Below, in pieces: positions 21,548-32,633 of a DNA stretch of 64,000 bases; within the stretch, counting starts at the first letter, position 1; every line of letters begins with the position of its first letter. This stretch comes from Pictodentalium vernedei (lineage: Eukaryota; Mollusca; Scaphopoda; Dentaliida; Dentaliidae): contig CM062290.1 in the NCBI GenBank assembly GCA_031216915.1, positions 258,206,291 to 258,270,290 of the forward strand, written 5' to 3'. Both the position numbers and the translations under genes were made by a program. The notes under the pieces are model-generated. The model was not told where the DNA came from, ran no database searches, and worked only from the letters and a program-made list of their open reading frames with translations.

Positions 21548-21970
21548 GCAGGAAAAGATTCACGAAAATTCTCCAATTAGACATTACAATTGCACTTCAG
21601 ACACACACGAGCTGTGTCGAGACCGCTGAAGACAGCGACTTGAAATTTTCAGAACTTGTTCTATGGAGCCTGTCTGACATTATTGCATCCAATGCGAGTG
21701 TCCAGACCGCGTGGAAACATCGCGCATCGCGTGGAAAGTGAGAACACTATTTGTCCCGACTCTATCAGTTTAGAATGAACCTAGGCAGTGTTGTAGACAA
21801 CTGTAGAGCTGCGACTGAGCATAAAGTCCCTGTTTCTTGTGCCAACTTGCCTAACTGGCTTCAAGGTATGATTTTGCATCTGTATATCATCGAGACCGCC
21901 AGCAGTTTATACCGTTGCCATATGTTAAGGTAACCTTTTTTTCATTTTTGCCAACTTCAGACCCACATTT
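21548..21970 (+). repeat. copy 2 of ~420-bp diverged duplication
   Basis: Begins ~589 bases after copy 1 with the same order of blocks. The matching frame reads YQFRMNLGSVVDNCRA...EHKVP...NWLQG and again meets a GGTATG donor-like site. The copies differ substantially at the base level yet keep this reading frame without indels over ~38 codons. Confidence 0.6.
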
Positions 21971-22600
21971 GAGGGTACCTTCCTTCACCCTCATCTACAG
22001 CAAAATCTAGCCAGAAGGGGTTTTGGGTTTTTTGCATTTTCTGTTAGGGTATAAAATGAGCTATTGATTGCTGAACTTTATTTCAAAAATCGCTCCTGGG
22101 ATTCCGACATACAAGCGATTTAAAATAAGGTACGTTTTGGCCCATTTTCTGTTTTTGTTGCCATGGTAACAAACAATTGCCAAACACTTGGGCAAAAATT
22201 CATCGAATACTTTTTGGCCATGGTACATACTATCCACTTCCAAAATTCCAGCTGGCTGGGTTGAATAGTTATTGACATATAGTGCCAAATGCCTTAACTG
22301 GGCAGTTTTTGGAAAATTCGCCTCGTTCTGAAATGCATGATAATACCTGGAGAAAAAGCATTTTTGCTCCAAAATATGCAGACTCCCTTGTTTCAACACT
22401 TTTTGTTAATTTCAACCCTATAGACCTTTTGATTGCCAAGTTATTAAGAAAAATGTGCTTAGAAAGTAGGTATTTTTACAAATCTGAACTTCAAGCCTCA
22501 TTTTCACCTTGATCCTGCGAACACGTAAATTTTTTTTTTTTTCGTTCTCATGGAGACCCTTCATTTTTCTAACACCTTTCATACTTTTCAGAAAAGAAAT
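21971..22600. other. intergenic, unknown
   Basis: AT-rich; a 112-codon minus-strand open frame (22061-22399) shows no recognisable content. TTGCCATGGTAACAAAC near 22159 echoes CCATGGTTACCAAC of the following tandem unit, so this may be a diverged relative. Confidence 0.4.
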
Positions 22601-23046
22601 CGTCTGGGTTAAGATGTTATTAATGTGTTCCCAAACCACCTATTTTTGAGCGTTTCCATGGTTACCAACGAAATTCGTCGAAAATGGCATAGACGAGGCA
22701 TTATAGGACATCGAGCTTCTACCACTGTCCAAATTTCATGCTGCTGCTGTGTATAGTTTCTGAGAACATTCGCGTGCAAATTCGGTGGAATAATAATAAG
22801 AAAAATGATGATTTTACAATAATCGTCTGGGTTAAGATGTTATTAATGTGTTCCCAAACCACCTATTTTTGAGCGTTTCCATGGTTACCAACGAAATTCG
22901 TCGAAAATGGCATAGACGAGGCATTATAGGACATCGAGCTTCTACCACTGTCCAAATTTCATGCTGCTGCTGTGTATAGTTTCTGAGAACATTCGCGTGC
23001 AAATTCGGTGGAATAATAATAAGAAAAATGATGATTTTACAATAAC
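22601..23046. repeat. perfect 2-copy tandem duplication, 223-bp unit
   Basis: Unit 1 (22601-22823) and unit 2 (22824-23046) read the same base for base as far as I can check, each ending in TAATAATAAG and GATTTTACAATAA. It abuts the 3' end of the minus-strand LINE. Identity implies a recent event or gene conversion. Confidence 0.9.
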
Positions 23047-26000
23047 AATAAGAATACACTCCATGTATACTTAATAATTGATTTTGTAAAAGCGAAAAAC
23101 CACGAAGAGTGCCCTAAAACACTTCACAGAAATAAAATACACTTTTCTGAAAATAAAGAGTCACATGTTTCAGTTTCCTCTAGGGAGGTTCAGGAGAATG
23201 CTTCAGTAAATAGGAAAGTTTTAAGAGTTCTTTTGAAGATGTTGATAGTTTCTGAATTTCTGACACTAATAGGCAATGCATTCCACAATCTTGGACCCAC
23301 GATGGAGAACACACGATCATTAGCCAGATTAGATCTGCTAAAAGGTATGACTAGTTGAATTTGATCTTTAGATCTCAGACTGCGTGATGGAGTGTATACA
23401 GTGATGAGCTCTTGCAGGTAAACTGGAGCCAGTTTGTGGATACATTTGAATACTAAGATCAATATTTTGAAATTGATTCTCTGTTTAACTGGAAGCCAAT
23501 GTAATTGTCTTAAAACAGGTGTTATGTGTTCAGAGCATTTGGTACCAGTAATTATCCTAGCAGCAATATTCTGAACTTTTTGAAGCTTCTGAATCAAATA
23601 CTGCGGCAGCCCCACTAACACTGAATTACAATAGTCTAGTTGTGAGGTGATGAAGGAATGCACAAATTTTTCAAGTGCTGACTGGTTAAGATAAGTTCTC
23701 AGTTTTCCAATATTCTGAAGCTGCCAGTAACATTTTTGACATATTTTATTGATATGGATGTCTAGCTTTAAATTTGAGTCCATAATCAGTCCAATATTCC
23801 TGGCCGATTCACTTTTCATGGTGATGTTGTTTCCAACCTGAATTGATGTAACAGTGGGTGTAGGCATGCGAACCCTGGATATCACTAAGAATTCTGTTTT
23901 AGAGTCATTCATTTTCAGTTTAAAATCTATCATCCATTCCCGTACCAGATTTATGCAAGTTTCCATGTTGCTGACTGCAGTGATTGAGTCACTTTGAAGA
24001 GATGAATTAAATGTAATGTACAGTTGGGTATCATCCGCATACAGATGATATGATATGCCATGTCTTTTAAGAAGACGACCCAGAGAAGAAGTGTACAGAG
24101 TAAACAAAAGTGGACCAAGAACTGAGCCCTGAGGAACACCACACTTTAACATCTTGCTTTCTGAACCGGTCTTGTTGATATATATTTGTTGACTGCGACC
24201 TTCTAGATATGATGCAAACCATGATAAGACAGTTCCACATATGCCATGCTGTGTCAATGTCTGCAAAAGAATATCATGGTCGACTGTGTCGAATGCTGCT
24301 GACAAATCCAAGAGAACAAGCAGTACAGCCTTACCCTCAGACACTGATTTAACAATGTTGTTGTTGACTCGCAGTAAAGCTGTCTCTGTACTGTGATTGG
24401 CTCTGTATGCAGACTGGAAAGGCTCTAAAAGATCATTTTCATGCAGATGTTTTTTGAGTTGTGAAGCAACAACCTTTTCCAACAATTTAGACAGGAAAGA
24501 GAGGTTCGATACTGGTCGATAATTCTTCAGGTTGTCAGGATCAAGAGATGGCTTCTTGATGAGTGGAGTGACAAGTGCTTTTTTCAGTGGGCGTGGAACA
24601 AATCCCTCATGAAGGGATGCAGATATAATAGATGATATGGCTGGCAGAAGATGATCAATTGTCTCTTTCAGAAGGAATGTTGGAATTTCATCTAGATCAT
24701 TGGATTTATTGGATGATGACAAAATCATTTTTCGAATATCTTCTTCCAAGACAGTGTGAAAACTGGAAAAATCTCTTTTTATGTCAAGTTGATCAAACTC
24801 TGGTGGTTCACGTGATGGTATACTATCTAGGATTAATTGAATTTTGGTTATGAAAAAATCACTGAATTTTTCCAAAATTTCATTGGTATTTAGATGATCT
24901 AGGAGAATGACTTTTTGTTCTTTACCAAGGAGACTATTGGTTACTGAGAATAACACCCTAGTATTTGATGACCCCTCTATCAGAGAATTGTAGTACTCCC
25001 TCTTCACTTTTTTGATGATCTTATTAGTTGTATTTCTTTGGTGGCAGAACATCTGCCGGTGAATCTCAAGCTTCGTTTTGTTGTATAGACGCTCAAGTCT
25101 GCGACGCTGTTGTTTAGCAGCTCTAACGTCTTCTGTAAACCACTCCACTTTTTCCCTATGAGTTATAACTTTTGACTTTGGTGGTGCATGTTCAGCCATG
25201 ATGCCCTTAAGAGTTTCTTCAAATAAAGATAACAGTTGCTCAGATGATCCATGACTACTACAAAAATAATTTGGAGACAGTGTTGATGAACTTATATCCA
25301 TTTTCAAGGAATCAATGTTGATGCATTTATATTTTCGATAAGTAATTTTCTTGGGAGGAATTTTGGAGGTTGCTAGTGTCAATTAAGCCAAGACTGCATA
25401 GTGATCAGATAATGCTGGATCTGTGACATAGATGTTTTGTACTGACATGCTGTTACTTTGACGAACAAGAATTAGATCCAAGGTGTGTCCTCTGTTGTGG
25501 GTAGGTTTCAAAACCAGTTGCGAATAGCCGAATGAATCGAAAAGATTCGTAAATTGCATCGTAAAAGTGTCATTTAAATTGTCAACATGGATACTGAAGT
25601 CACCGGCAATAGCTATATCTCCTCCATACAAGGCATTGAAGGACAGACATTCTGAGAATTCATTTAAAAATTGTGCTGATGTAAGTTTGTTTCTTTTTGA
25701 TGGTGGCGGTCGGTAAACTATGAGTAATCGAAGTGAACTGTTTGTCGCCATGAGGCAGTCTAGCATTTCAAAAGATGGCTGAGTTTTATAGGTGTCAGGA
25801 TGATGTTTTACTTTTAGGGCATTGCTGAGGATGACAGCTACACCACCACCTCGGCTCCCCCGTGAGTTATGTAAAATCGAGAAACCTGGTGGCAATAGTT
25901 GTTCAATAGAAAAACTGTCACTATCATTTTCTTTCAACCATGTTTCCGTTAGAGCCAAAACACTGAGATTGTTGTCTTGTATGAAATCCTTTAGGTCATG

Positions 26001-26167
26001 TTCCTTTCCAGCAACAGATCTTGTATTCAGTAGTCCGAAGTTCAAAAGAGGTACTTTTTTCTGGGAAAGAGTAGTGGTATCTATGCTGATAACATGAATG
26101 TTGTTGGTATTCACACCAGAGTTAATAGGCTTTGGTCTTATTGCTTGTCTGTGTTGAATTTTTAATC
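23047..26167 (-). mobile_element. CR1/L2-type LINE, 5'-truncated
   Basis: About 3.1 kb in minus orientation, comprising part or all of ORF2 (endonuclease then RT) and ~140 bases of 3' untranslated sequence. The 5' boundary is set where the sequence turns into MITE-4 near 26167. The 3' boundary at the tandem 223-bp unit is approximate. CR1/L2 is inferred from an APE endonuclease followed by RT with the C-terminal LPVKQRINFKI and GPRLWNALP blocks. Confidence 0.85.
23190..25382 (-). pseudogene. LINE ORF2, reverse-transcriptase part
   Basis: A 730-codon open segment in the same frame as the endonuclease ORF upstream, separated from it by one TAA. RT motifs in order: LKNYRPVSNLSFLSKLLEK (residues ~285-303), LLDLSAAFDTVDHDIL with D359 and D365 (~357-372), CGVPQGSVLGPLLFTLY (~414-430) and the catalytic YADD at 448-451. 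The thumb/C-terminal region has LDYCNSVLVGLP, LHWLPVKQRINFKIL and GPRLWNALPISVRN. It would reverse-transcribe element RNA at nicked target DNA. All catalytic residues are present and no further stop or frameshift is seen. The first codon of this segment is TTG directly after the stop, so there is no proper start; it is the continuation of the endonuclease ORF. Confidence 0.9.
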
Positions 26168-26240
26168 TCTTCAAAGATAATACGACATCCACAGAATATG
26201 AAGCCTTTATGTTGTGGTACCTGCACTTGGAATGCAGCAC
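25383..26240 (-). pseudogene. LINE ORF2, APE endonuclease part with premature stop
   Basis: A 285-codon frame. Residues ~27-285 are an AP-endonuclease-like domain: NTRSVAGKEHDL (~72-83), TETWL with E99, SRGGGVAVIL (~129-138), VYRPPPS (~175-181), AGDFS with D214 (consensus GDFN), THNRGHTLDLIL (~247-258) and SDH at 278-280. It would nick target DNA for target-primed reverse transcription. It ends in TAA at 25383-25385; the next codon continues the RT region in the same frame, so one point mutation broke an ORF of about 1,000 codons. The ATG at 26240 is not native: the first ~24 codons (SKCRYHNIKASYSVDVV...) lie in MITE-4 sequence, read through by chance across the 5' truncation point. Confidence 0.85.
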
Positions 26241-26275
26241 AAATATGGGTTTCCAGCACTCAACCGGCTAGATTC
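26168..26275 (-). mobile_element. MITE-4 fragment at LINE 5' junction
   Basis: AGAATATGAAGCCTTTATG, GGTACCTGCACTT and TTTCCAGCACTCAACCGG match MITE-4 (compare 45.75-45.84 kb and 48.0 kb). Its other half is not found at the LINE 3' side. Confidence 0.75.
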
Positions 26276-26277
26276 AA

Positions 26278-28137
26278 ATGAAAGTGTCAATGACACTGTA
26301 GCTCAACTTGTCAAGACAAAGACATGCACATGTATAGTATGTGACACAGCAATGACAAACATCCAGGTAATGACCTGATAACAAAGGTACATATAAGGTA
26401 TTGTAATGGTCTGTACATAAATACTGACCGTTGCCTGTAACAAATGTATAGGTAAAGTACTGTAAAGGTGGGTGACAGTCACATGCTAAACTAGAAAAGA
26501 AAACTTTGAGTCCCAGAGTGGGTCTGACTGAACCCCAAAATATTTGTTCTCATAGCACAGTGGTAACAAAGGCACCCCAAAACACACTCGTTCCTGTCCC
26601 AAGGTGAAAACAAAGGTACCCAAGAAGTTTTGTGAAGATCAATTCATAAATACGAGCTGTATAGAACTTGTGACAAAAAACTGATTGGACCTAATTTTGG
26701 TACAAAATGGCCACTGGCAGCCATCTTGAATTTTGGACCGTACCCAGAAACACTCATTCTCGTCCCAAGGTGATAACAAAGGTACCCAAGAAGTTTTGTG
26801 AAGATCGGTTCATAAATACAGCCTCTACCCTGAGCCGTATTGACATGTGTGCTCACATTGTGCAAGTAGCACTGAATAAGTCAAAGTTCATCTAATTTGC
26901 ATAATTTCTGCACGAAAAAAAACCCCTTAGAATATGTGATGTATTCCATGTTACTAAACATTCATACAAAAATTTATTCAAATCAGAACTTTCATACAGA
27001 AGTTCTGTACAAAAGACTGATTGCATTAATTTTGGTACAAAATGGCTGCTGGTGGCCATCTTGAATTTCGGACCACACCCAAAAACACTCGCTCTCATCC
27101 CACGGTGATAACAAAGGTACCCAACAAGGTTCGTAAAGATTGGTTCATAACTATGGCCTCTAGTCTGAGCTGTATAGAAGTTGTGTACAAAAAACTGATT
27201 AGACCTAATTTTGGTACAAAATGGCCACTGGCAGCCATCTTGAATTTTAGACCGCACCCAGAAACACTCGTTCTCGTCCCAAGGTGATAACAAAGGTACC
27301 CAAGAGATTTCGTGAAGATCAGTTCATAAATACAGACTCAAGTCTGAGCCGTACTGACATGTGTACTTAATGTGTGTAAGTCGCACTGAAATATCAAAGT
27401 TCATCTAATTTGCATAATTTCTGCACGAGAAAAAAACCCATATTATATGTGATGTATCCCATGGTACTAAACATTCACACAAAAAATTATTCAAATCAGC
27501 GCTTTCATATGGAAGTTCTGTGCAAAAATCTGATTGCACCTAATTTTGTACAAAATGGCTGCCATCGGCCATCTTGAATTTTGGACCGGACCCAAAAACA
27601 CTCGTTCTCGTCCCACGGTGATACCAAAGGTACCCAAGAAGTTTCGTAAAGATCGGTTCATAAATACGACGGCCTCTAGCCCGAGCCGTATTGGCATTTG
27701 CACTTACAGTGCTGAAATTAACACCAAAAAACATAAAAATTAGTCTAATTTGCACAATTTACGCACGAGAAAAAAACCCGTATTATATGTGATGTACCCC
27801 ATGGTACTAAACATTCATACAAAAAATTATTCAAATCAGAGCTTTCATATGGAAGTTCTGTACAAAAAACAGATTTCTGCATCATCGGTACAAAATGGCG
27901 GCTGGCAGCCATCTTGAATTTCGGACCGCACCCAAAAACACTCGTTCTCGTCCCACGGTCATAACAAAGGTACCCAAGAAGTTTCGTAAAGATCGGTTCA
28001 TAAATACGACCTCTAGCCCGAGCCATAGCCAATTGTTGACATACGGACAGACAGACAGATGGACAGACGGACGGACGGACAGAGGGAAGACAGGCCATGA
28101 CAATAGCTCAAATTTGACTTCGTCAAAGTTGAGCTAA
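26278..28137 (+). mobile_element. HINE/pearl-like element with alternating tandem units
   Basis: The left end AAGTGTCAATGACACTGTAG CTCAACTTG is inverted relative to the right end AAGTTGAGCTA. The core is a tandem array whose TACAAAATGG marker recurs at 26701, 27038, 27215, 27549 and 27889, so long (~337) and short (~177) units alternate. It closes with GGACAGACGGACGGACGGAC and a hairpin TAGCTCAAATTTGAC/GTCAAAGTTGAGCTA followed by AAAA. No ORF of note. The likeness to bivalve pearl elements and HINEs is inference. Confidence 0.7.
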
Positions 28138-28189
28138 AAATGAAAAATGCAGAACAGCAGATGACTAATGATGGATGCCTGGTGATGGT

Positions 28190-28212
28190 TATTTATTTAT
28201 TTATTTATATAT

Positions 28213-28275
<63 letters not shown>

Positions 28276-28277
28276 TA
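28190..28277. repeat. (ATTT)n microsatellite, SINE tail expansion
   Basis: About 22 tetranucleotide units with one TATA interruption; directly continuous with the 3' tail of the following SINE-C. Confidence 0.95.
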
Positions 28278-28490
28278 GGTGTTCATCATCACTTTCAGCA
28301 TCTATGAGCATATCGTGACCACAATATGGATATGAAGTAAAATTTAGCCAAACATTTACAGCTATGCTGCCCACTTTAGTAGACTTCCATCACAGGCATT
28401 GCTGACAGGTCCTATTTTACCTGGAAAGCAGATTTGTTCACCACAGTAAATAAGCACTGCACCACTTTGTGACATTCCCATGGGGGAGTG
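28278..28490 (-). mobile_element. SINE-C copy, hybrid tail
   Basis: After the ATTT tract comes GGTGTTCATCATCACTTTCA, then the SINE-C body (CTATGCTGCCCACTTTAG, GGTCCTATTTTACC, CAGTAAATAAGCACTG). The tail section has SINE-B-like wording (CACTTTCAGCATCTATGAGC). Confidence 0.65.
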
Positions 28491-29336
28491 AAGGCAATAG
28501 CTCACCACATCTTTCAATCAGTTGAGCTGAAAATCTGACCAATAACTTTCGTTTTGCTCTATAATGAAGCTAAAAATTCTGGATTGTGAAGAAGAAAAAT
28601 AATATGGAAAAATGTATTTCATTTTTGAACATTCCAAGTGTGTTATCTTGCCTTATTATATTAATTTTTTGCCAATTAATGCAGACACACTCATAAACAA
28701 CACACAGGACAAAGTGAGATAGCACAGACTTACTACCAATATAAAACAAGGAATACTTCTGTCCATTTGTTTATTGTTGTTGAAATGTTCAGGGAGAGCT
28801 TCTAAAAATATTATGTCACATGGAGGAATTAGGAACATAGACATGATCCTAAAATTTTGATGAAAATTGACAGCTGTGATGAACTGAATGGAAGCAGCCT
28901 TCTGATTGGATGTTATTTATTCTAATGCAACAAACTAAATATTAAAACTAAACTTCAGTTTGGTTACAAGCAAGGTGAGCTTAAGTTTAGCAAGATTGTC
29001 TTGATAATTTATTGGAGAGCATTCCTCAGTCAATTGTAATTAATAATTCTGCACTTTCAATAAAGAGCCATGATAAAGACTTCTAGCACCCAGCCAGTCA
29101 AAACTTGTTGATCACAGAATGACAAACCAACTGACTCACAGACCGACCATTCGAGCGATCGATCGAACGAACGAATGACTGACATTGCCACATATAGAGC
29201 TGTTTGTCACAGCTAAAAATTGACATCACCTTTCAGTTTCAAAAGTATGATTTATGCAACATAAGTTCATTTGAGGCAATGTATAGGTAAGTATACTTTG
29301 AGACTAAAACAAGCCAAGAAATATCTTTCAAGTACT
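28491..29336. other. intergenic, MITE-4-like remnant
   Basis: 28985-29100 resembles the fragment at 17.3 kb (TAATTTATTGGAGAGC, TTCTAGCACCCAGCCAGT). A short CGATCGATCGAACGAACGAA run lies near 29156. No gene. Confidence 0.5.
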
Positions 29337-29518
29337 TTCCCTTACCTAATAAATCGGCTACATCTGCCATGAAATATACAAATTGTGCAGAAGAAAAACA
29401 ATTTTAAAAATTTCAACCATATCATGTGACCCCTCATTAGAACGAGCTTGGTTTAAGAATTGTGGGGAAAAAATTAAAATAACAAATTTGATATCATGTG
29501 TTGTCTGTAAAGGGTTAA
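29337..29518. mobile_element. MITE-1 copy, degraded
   Basis: TTACCTAATAAATCGGCTAC at the left and CTGTAAAGGGTTAA at the right. One palindrome arm (CATATCATGTGACCCCTCAT) survives; the other is deleted. Confidence 0.7.
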
Positions 29519-29539
29519 AATCTGTTCTTGGGAAATAGG

Positions 29540-29779
29540 TTAACCCTTTACCCAATGAATTGCTCTCATCCACCCGCGTAATATGCAAATTCAGCAGTGG
29601 AAAAAATATTATTTTTCGAAAAATTTCAACAAAACCATATCATGTGACCCCTCTTTGGAACGAGCTCATCAAGCTTGTTCCAAAGAGGGGTCACATGATA
29701 TGGTTTTGTTGAAATTTTTTGAAAAAATGATATTTAAAATAATAAATTTTGATATCGTCTGCGTTGGGTAAAGGGTTAA
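29540..29779. mobile_element. MITE-1 copy, near-perfect
   Basis: TTAACCCTTTACCCAATGAA and GTTGGGTAAAGGGTTAA ends. The central hairpin CATGTGACCCCTCTTTGGAA and its complement meet at CATCAAGC. One of the youngest-looking copies. Confidence 0.9.
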
Positions 29780-30229
29780 ATAATGCAATGTGTGCATGAA
29801 ATGTGAACAATACACCACCACGAACTGAAAGCTGTAGCATTCTAATACTTCCAAGCTGATCAAACTTCACTTTCTGAGAGGTGGTGCATAAACAACATAA
29901 TTCAACAAACTTCAAATGCCAGTAATGCAACCCACATCTTTTTCGCTCATGCATTTGGTGGAAAATCATTTGATTGCATTTCATGTATTATTCCCAACTC
30001 AAATAAATTTGATTATTGCTGCAAAAAGCTTATTAGAAAAATCAGGTAATAATTTTGGAATCCTAACTTACTGTGCGCCAGTGAAGTGACCAGTATTCAG
30101 ATGTTCGTTGATGTTTTTCTTAAAAACATTTCCCCGATAACGGGACTTAACAATAGCATACTTCACACTTCAAATGATAGCAAACACTATACAGTGCACT
30201 TCCCATTTTCAAAGCTGAACTACTGTTCA
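29780..30229. other. intergenic, nothing recognised
   Basis: No gene or recognised repeat. Confidence 0.5.
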
Positions 30230-30836
30230 TTTGTTTATTGTGGTTTACAACACTTTCAACAGCCAGGGTCACATCGTGCCAGACAATTTTTAGGATTGTG
30301 GAATCCAGACTACCGAGAAAAAGCCACCATGCAGCAGGGAGCAACTGTCAGGCCCTACAACATACTAACTCTGCACAAGCAGTGTTACCAGCGGCTGCAG
30401 AAAAGGGCACTATTGACATGCAGTACACCTCATTATGCAGCTCCACAAGTCTCCATGTGGGCAATCGAAATTAAGTGTCTTCAACAAAAAACACACCAAA
30501 ATTACTCCTGGACTGGATAAAAACTGTCAACCTTTGGGTTTAACCCTTTACCTAATGAATCGACCAGCATCCACCCGCGTAATTTGCAAATTCAGCAGTT
30601 GAAAGAAATAAATGTTTCAAAATATTTCAACAAAACAATATCATGTGACCCCTCATTGGAACGAGCTCATCGAGCTTGTTCCAATGAGGGGTCACATGAT
30701 ATGGTTTTGTTAAAATTTTTGGAAAATTTTTAAAAAATAGTAATTAAAATACTAAATTTTGATATCGTCTGCAGTGGGTAAAAGGTTAAAGTAAAATGCT
30801 CTAACCAATGAGCCATGATGCTCCTGGTTCAGTAAT
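30230..30836 (-). mobile_element. SINE-B copy interrupted by MITE-1
   Basis: Tail TGTTTATTGTGGTTTACAAC, body ACTTTCAACAGCCAGGGTCA, and head split as AACCTTTGGGTTTAA before and TTAAAGTAAAATGCTCTAAC after the MITE. The tRNA-like A-box region (GGCTCATTGGTTAGAGCATT on the minus strand) is preserved. Confidence 0.85.
30540..30789. mobile_element. MITE-1 inserted in SINE-B at TTAA
   Basis: TTAACCCTTTACCTAATGAA ... GTGGGTAAAAGGTTAA. The uninterrupted site is visible in the SINE-B copy near 34030 (TTTGGGTTTAAAGTCC), which shows that TTAA was duplicated on insertion. Confidence 0.92.
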
Positions 30837-31198
30837 AATTTAATCCAACAGACCTTTGGAGCTGTTGAATTAAATATTAATACTTATCTTCTTTACTGCT
30901 AGTTGTCTCTTGGGTTCTTTGTTATTTTCGTTCTTTGCAAAAATTTATTCCCATGCATTAAAATTTGTCGCAATTGCCGAGAATCGGTTTTGATTATTGT
31001 GAATTCCTGTTGCGAAAATCAGTTTTCAGTTCTTAAATAATTGAGAATTTGAAAGTACTACTCTACCCTTGTGCAGGCCAGGAAATAATGGATTTATATC
31101 ATAACCTGTTGGCTGGTTACGCTATGCAGCATGGTGGTAGCCCATAGAAAAACGGTGCTGTGATGCTTCTCAGCCTTCTCTTGTTTTACTAGGCCAGT
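30837..31198. other. intergenic, nothing recognised
   Basis: No gene or recognised repeat. Confidence 0.5.
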
Positions 31199-31337
31199 CA
31201 TGATGTTTTACATCTTAACAGTATTTTTCTCCAAAATAAATAGCAACAACAAACGCACGATCATGCCAAAGCAAGATCATGCATTAGTTGTTGCTATTCA
31301 TTTTGGAGTAAATTCTTTTCAGATGGAAACATCATGC
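31199..31337. repeat. foldback palindrome (~139 bp)
   Basis: CATGATGTTTTACATCTTAA faces AGATGGAAACATCATG, and CTCCAAAATAAATAGCAACA faces TTGTTGCTATTCATTTTGGAG. The apex contains ATCATGCCAAAGCAAGATCATG. Confidence 0.8.
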
Positions 31338-32056
31338 CATTCTATTCATAATATTGATACAATGCTCAACATCTGAATCGAGATAGTTCCAAAAGATTGT
31401 CAAGTCTTTCTGGTAAAATATGAGAGATTAGCAATTTAATAAAGTTGTATTTTATTATTTTGTTTCGTAACCTGTAGTTAGTTCGCATATTTTACAAGTG
31501 ATGTAACACCCAAATAACCTAAACGATTTTTTGTGGGTTATTTCCATACCTGCTGATAAATGCAACCAGTACATATGCTATAATAAAAACTAATGCTGCT
31601 CATAGCTATACGTTTAATACATTTAACCGTCAATGCTCCAGTTCCAATTTTGGTGAATTTCATGTCTTAAATGTACAAGTAGAACACCTGTTCCAACATG
31701 AGTCTTTTGGTGGGCTTGCTGATGGAAGTTACAGAACTTTGGCAGTGATTTCTAATGAAGTCCTGGACACCTGTATAGGCAGCAAAAATGTCATTAGACA
31801 CCACTGCTAAGTTAAAGTGTCATCTTTGTGGGAGAACAAAAATAAGTAGAATTCTCCAGGCTTAAAAGACAGTTTTCATTGTGAGAATCATTTGCAAGAA
31901 TCAATTCTGATCCTCATATGAATTTTAAGCCCAGGTGCTAGCAGTTTGAAAGGGTTAATTTGGAGTAGCCATTTTCAAGGTGTTGTAAACTGATTTCTGA
32001 ATGCATGAAATTTCAGGAATATGAAGGACTGGTGACTATGCTGTGAACCCAGTAAA
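31338..32056. other. intergenic, possible old repeat
   Basis: AGAACACCTGTTCCAACATG near 31680 resembles GAACAGGTGTTCCAACATG near 53120, so both may hold remnants of one unnamed family. No gene. Confidence 0.4.
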
Positions 32057-32300
32057 TTATGTGGACGGATGTGGCCCATTCATTAGATAGTATTTGAGCA
32101 GTTGCAAAAACTATTTTCTAAAAAGTTTCAAGAAAATCATATAATGTGACCACTTCACCAGACTTCACTGAAATGAGTTCATCAAGCTCGTTCCAGTGAA
32201 GAAGTAACATGATATGGTTTTGTTGAAATTTTGTGAAAAAATTGAAAAATATATTAAAATAAACAAATTTTTATTCTGTGTGCATTAGATAAAGGGATAA
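32057..32300. mobile_element. MITE-1 copy, diverged
   Basis: Right end GCATTAGATAAAGGGATAA; inner palindrome AAATGAGTTCATCAAGCTCG with GTTCCAGTGAAG and a partial duplication of the arm (CTTCACCAGACTTCACTGAA). Confidence 0.65.
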
Positions 32301-32544
32301 CTCCTTGCATGCTGCTGCTGGATATTCCTGCCAAAGACAGGATTTATCTTTCCACTGAAATAAGTATAATTTGGGCATATTTAATCCAATGTCCATCCTG
32401 TAAATTTAATGAATTTTTACACCAATGATATCTTTAGTTGAATTTATATGAATTTTTCATCAAACTAGTCATGGCTGCTTTGCAGCAGCCATTACTATAT
32501 TTTATCAAAAATATCATAAACATACTCAGCGGGTTAAGAGTTAA
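32297..32544 (+). mobile_element. MITE-2 copy
   Basis: ATAACTCCTTGCATGCTGCT at the left, sharing its first four bases with the preceding MITE-1, and CAGCGGGTTAAGAGTTAA at the right. Confidence 0.8.
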
Positions 32545-32633
32545 TAAAAAGAAACTCCAGTAATGAGTGGCAGGAATGGAAGCCACTATACTCTACCTTG
32601 GCATGAATACTTATGTATCTTGCAATATATACA

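Noticed and set aside
22061-22399. 112-codon minus-strand open frame
   Set aside because: No recognisable motif, no bias, and in a region with repeat-like phrases; its length is within chance expectation for 64 kb of six frames.
27745-28098. 117-codon frame with PSVRPSVCPSV repeats
   Set aside because: Antisense reading of GGACGGAC repeats and the tandem core of the HINE-like element.
30086-30520. 144-codon plus-strand frame
   Set aside because: It covers the SINE-B body in antisense; similar frames appear over other SINE copies.
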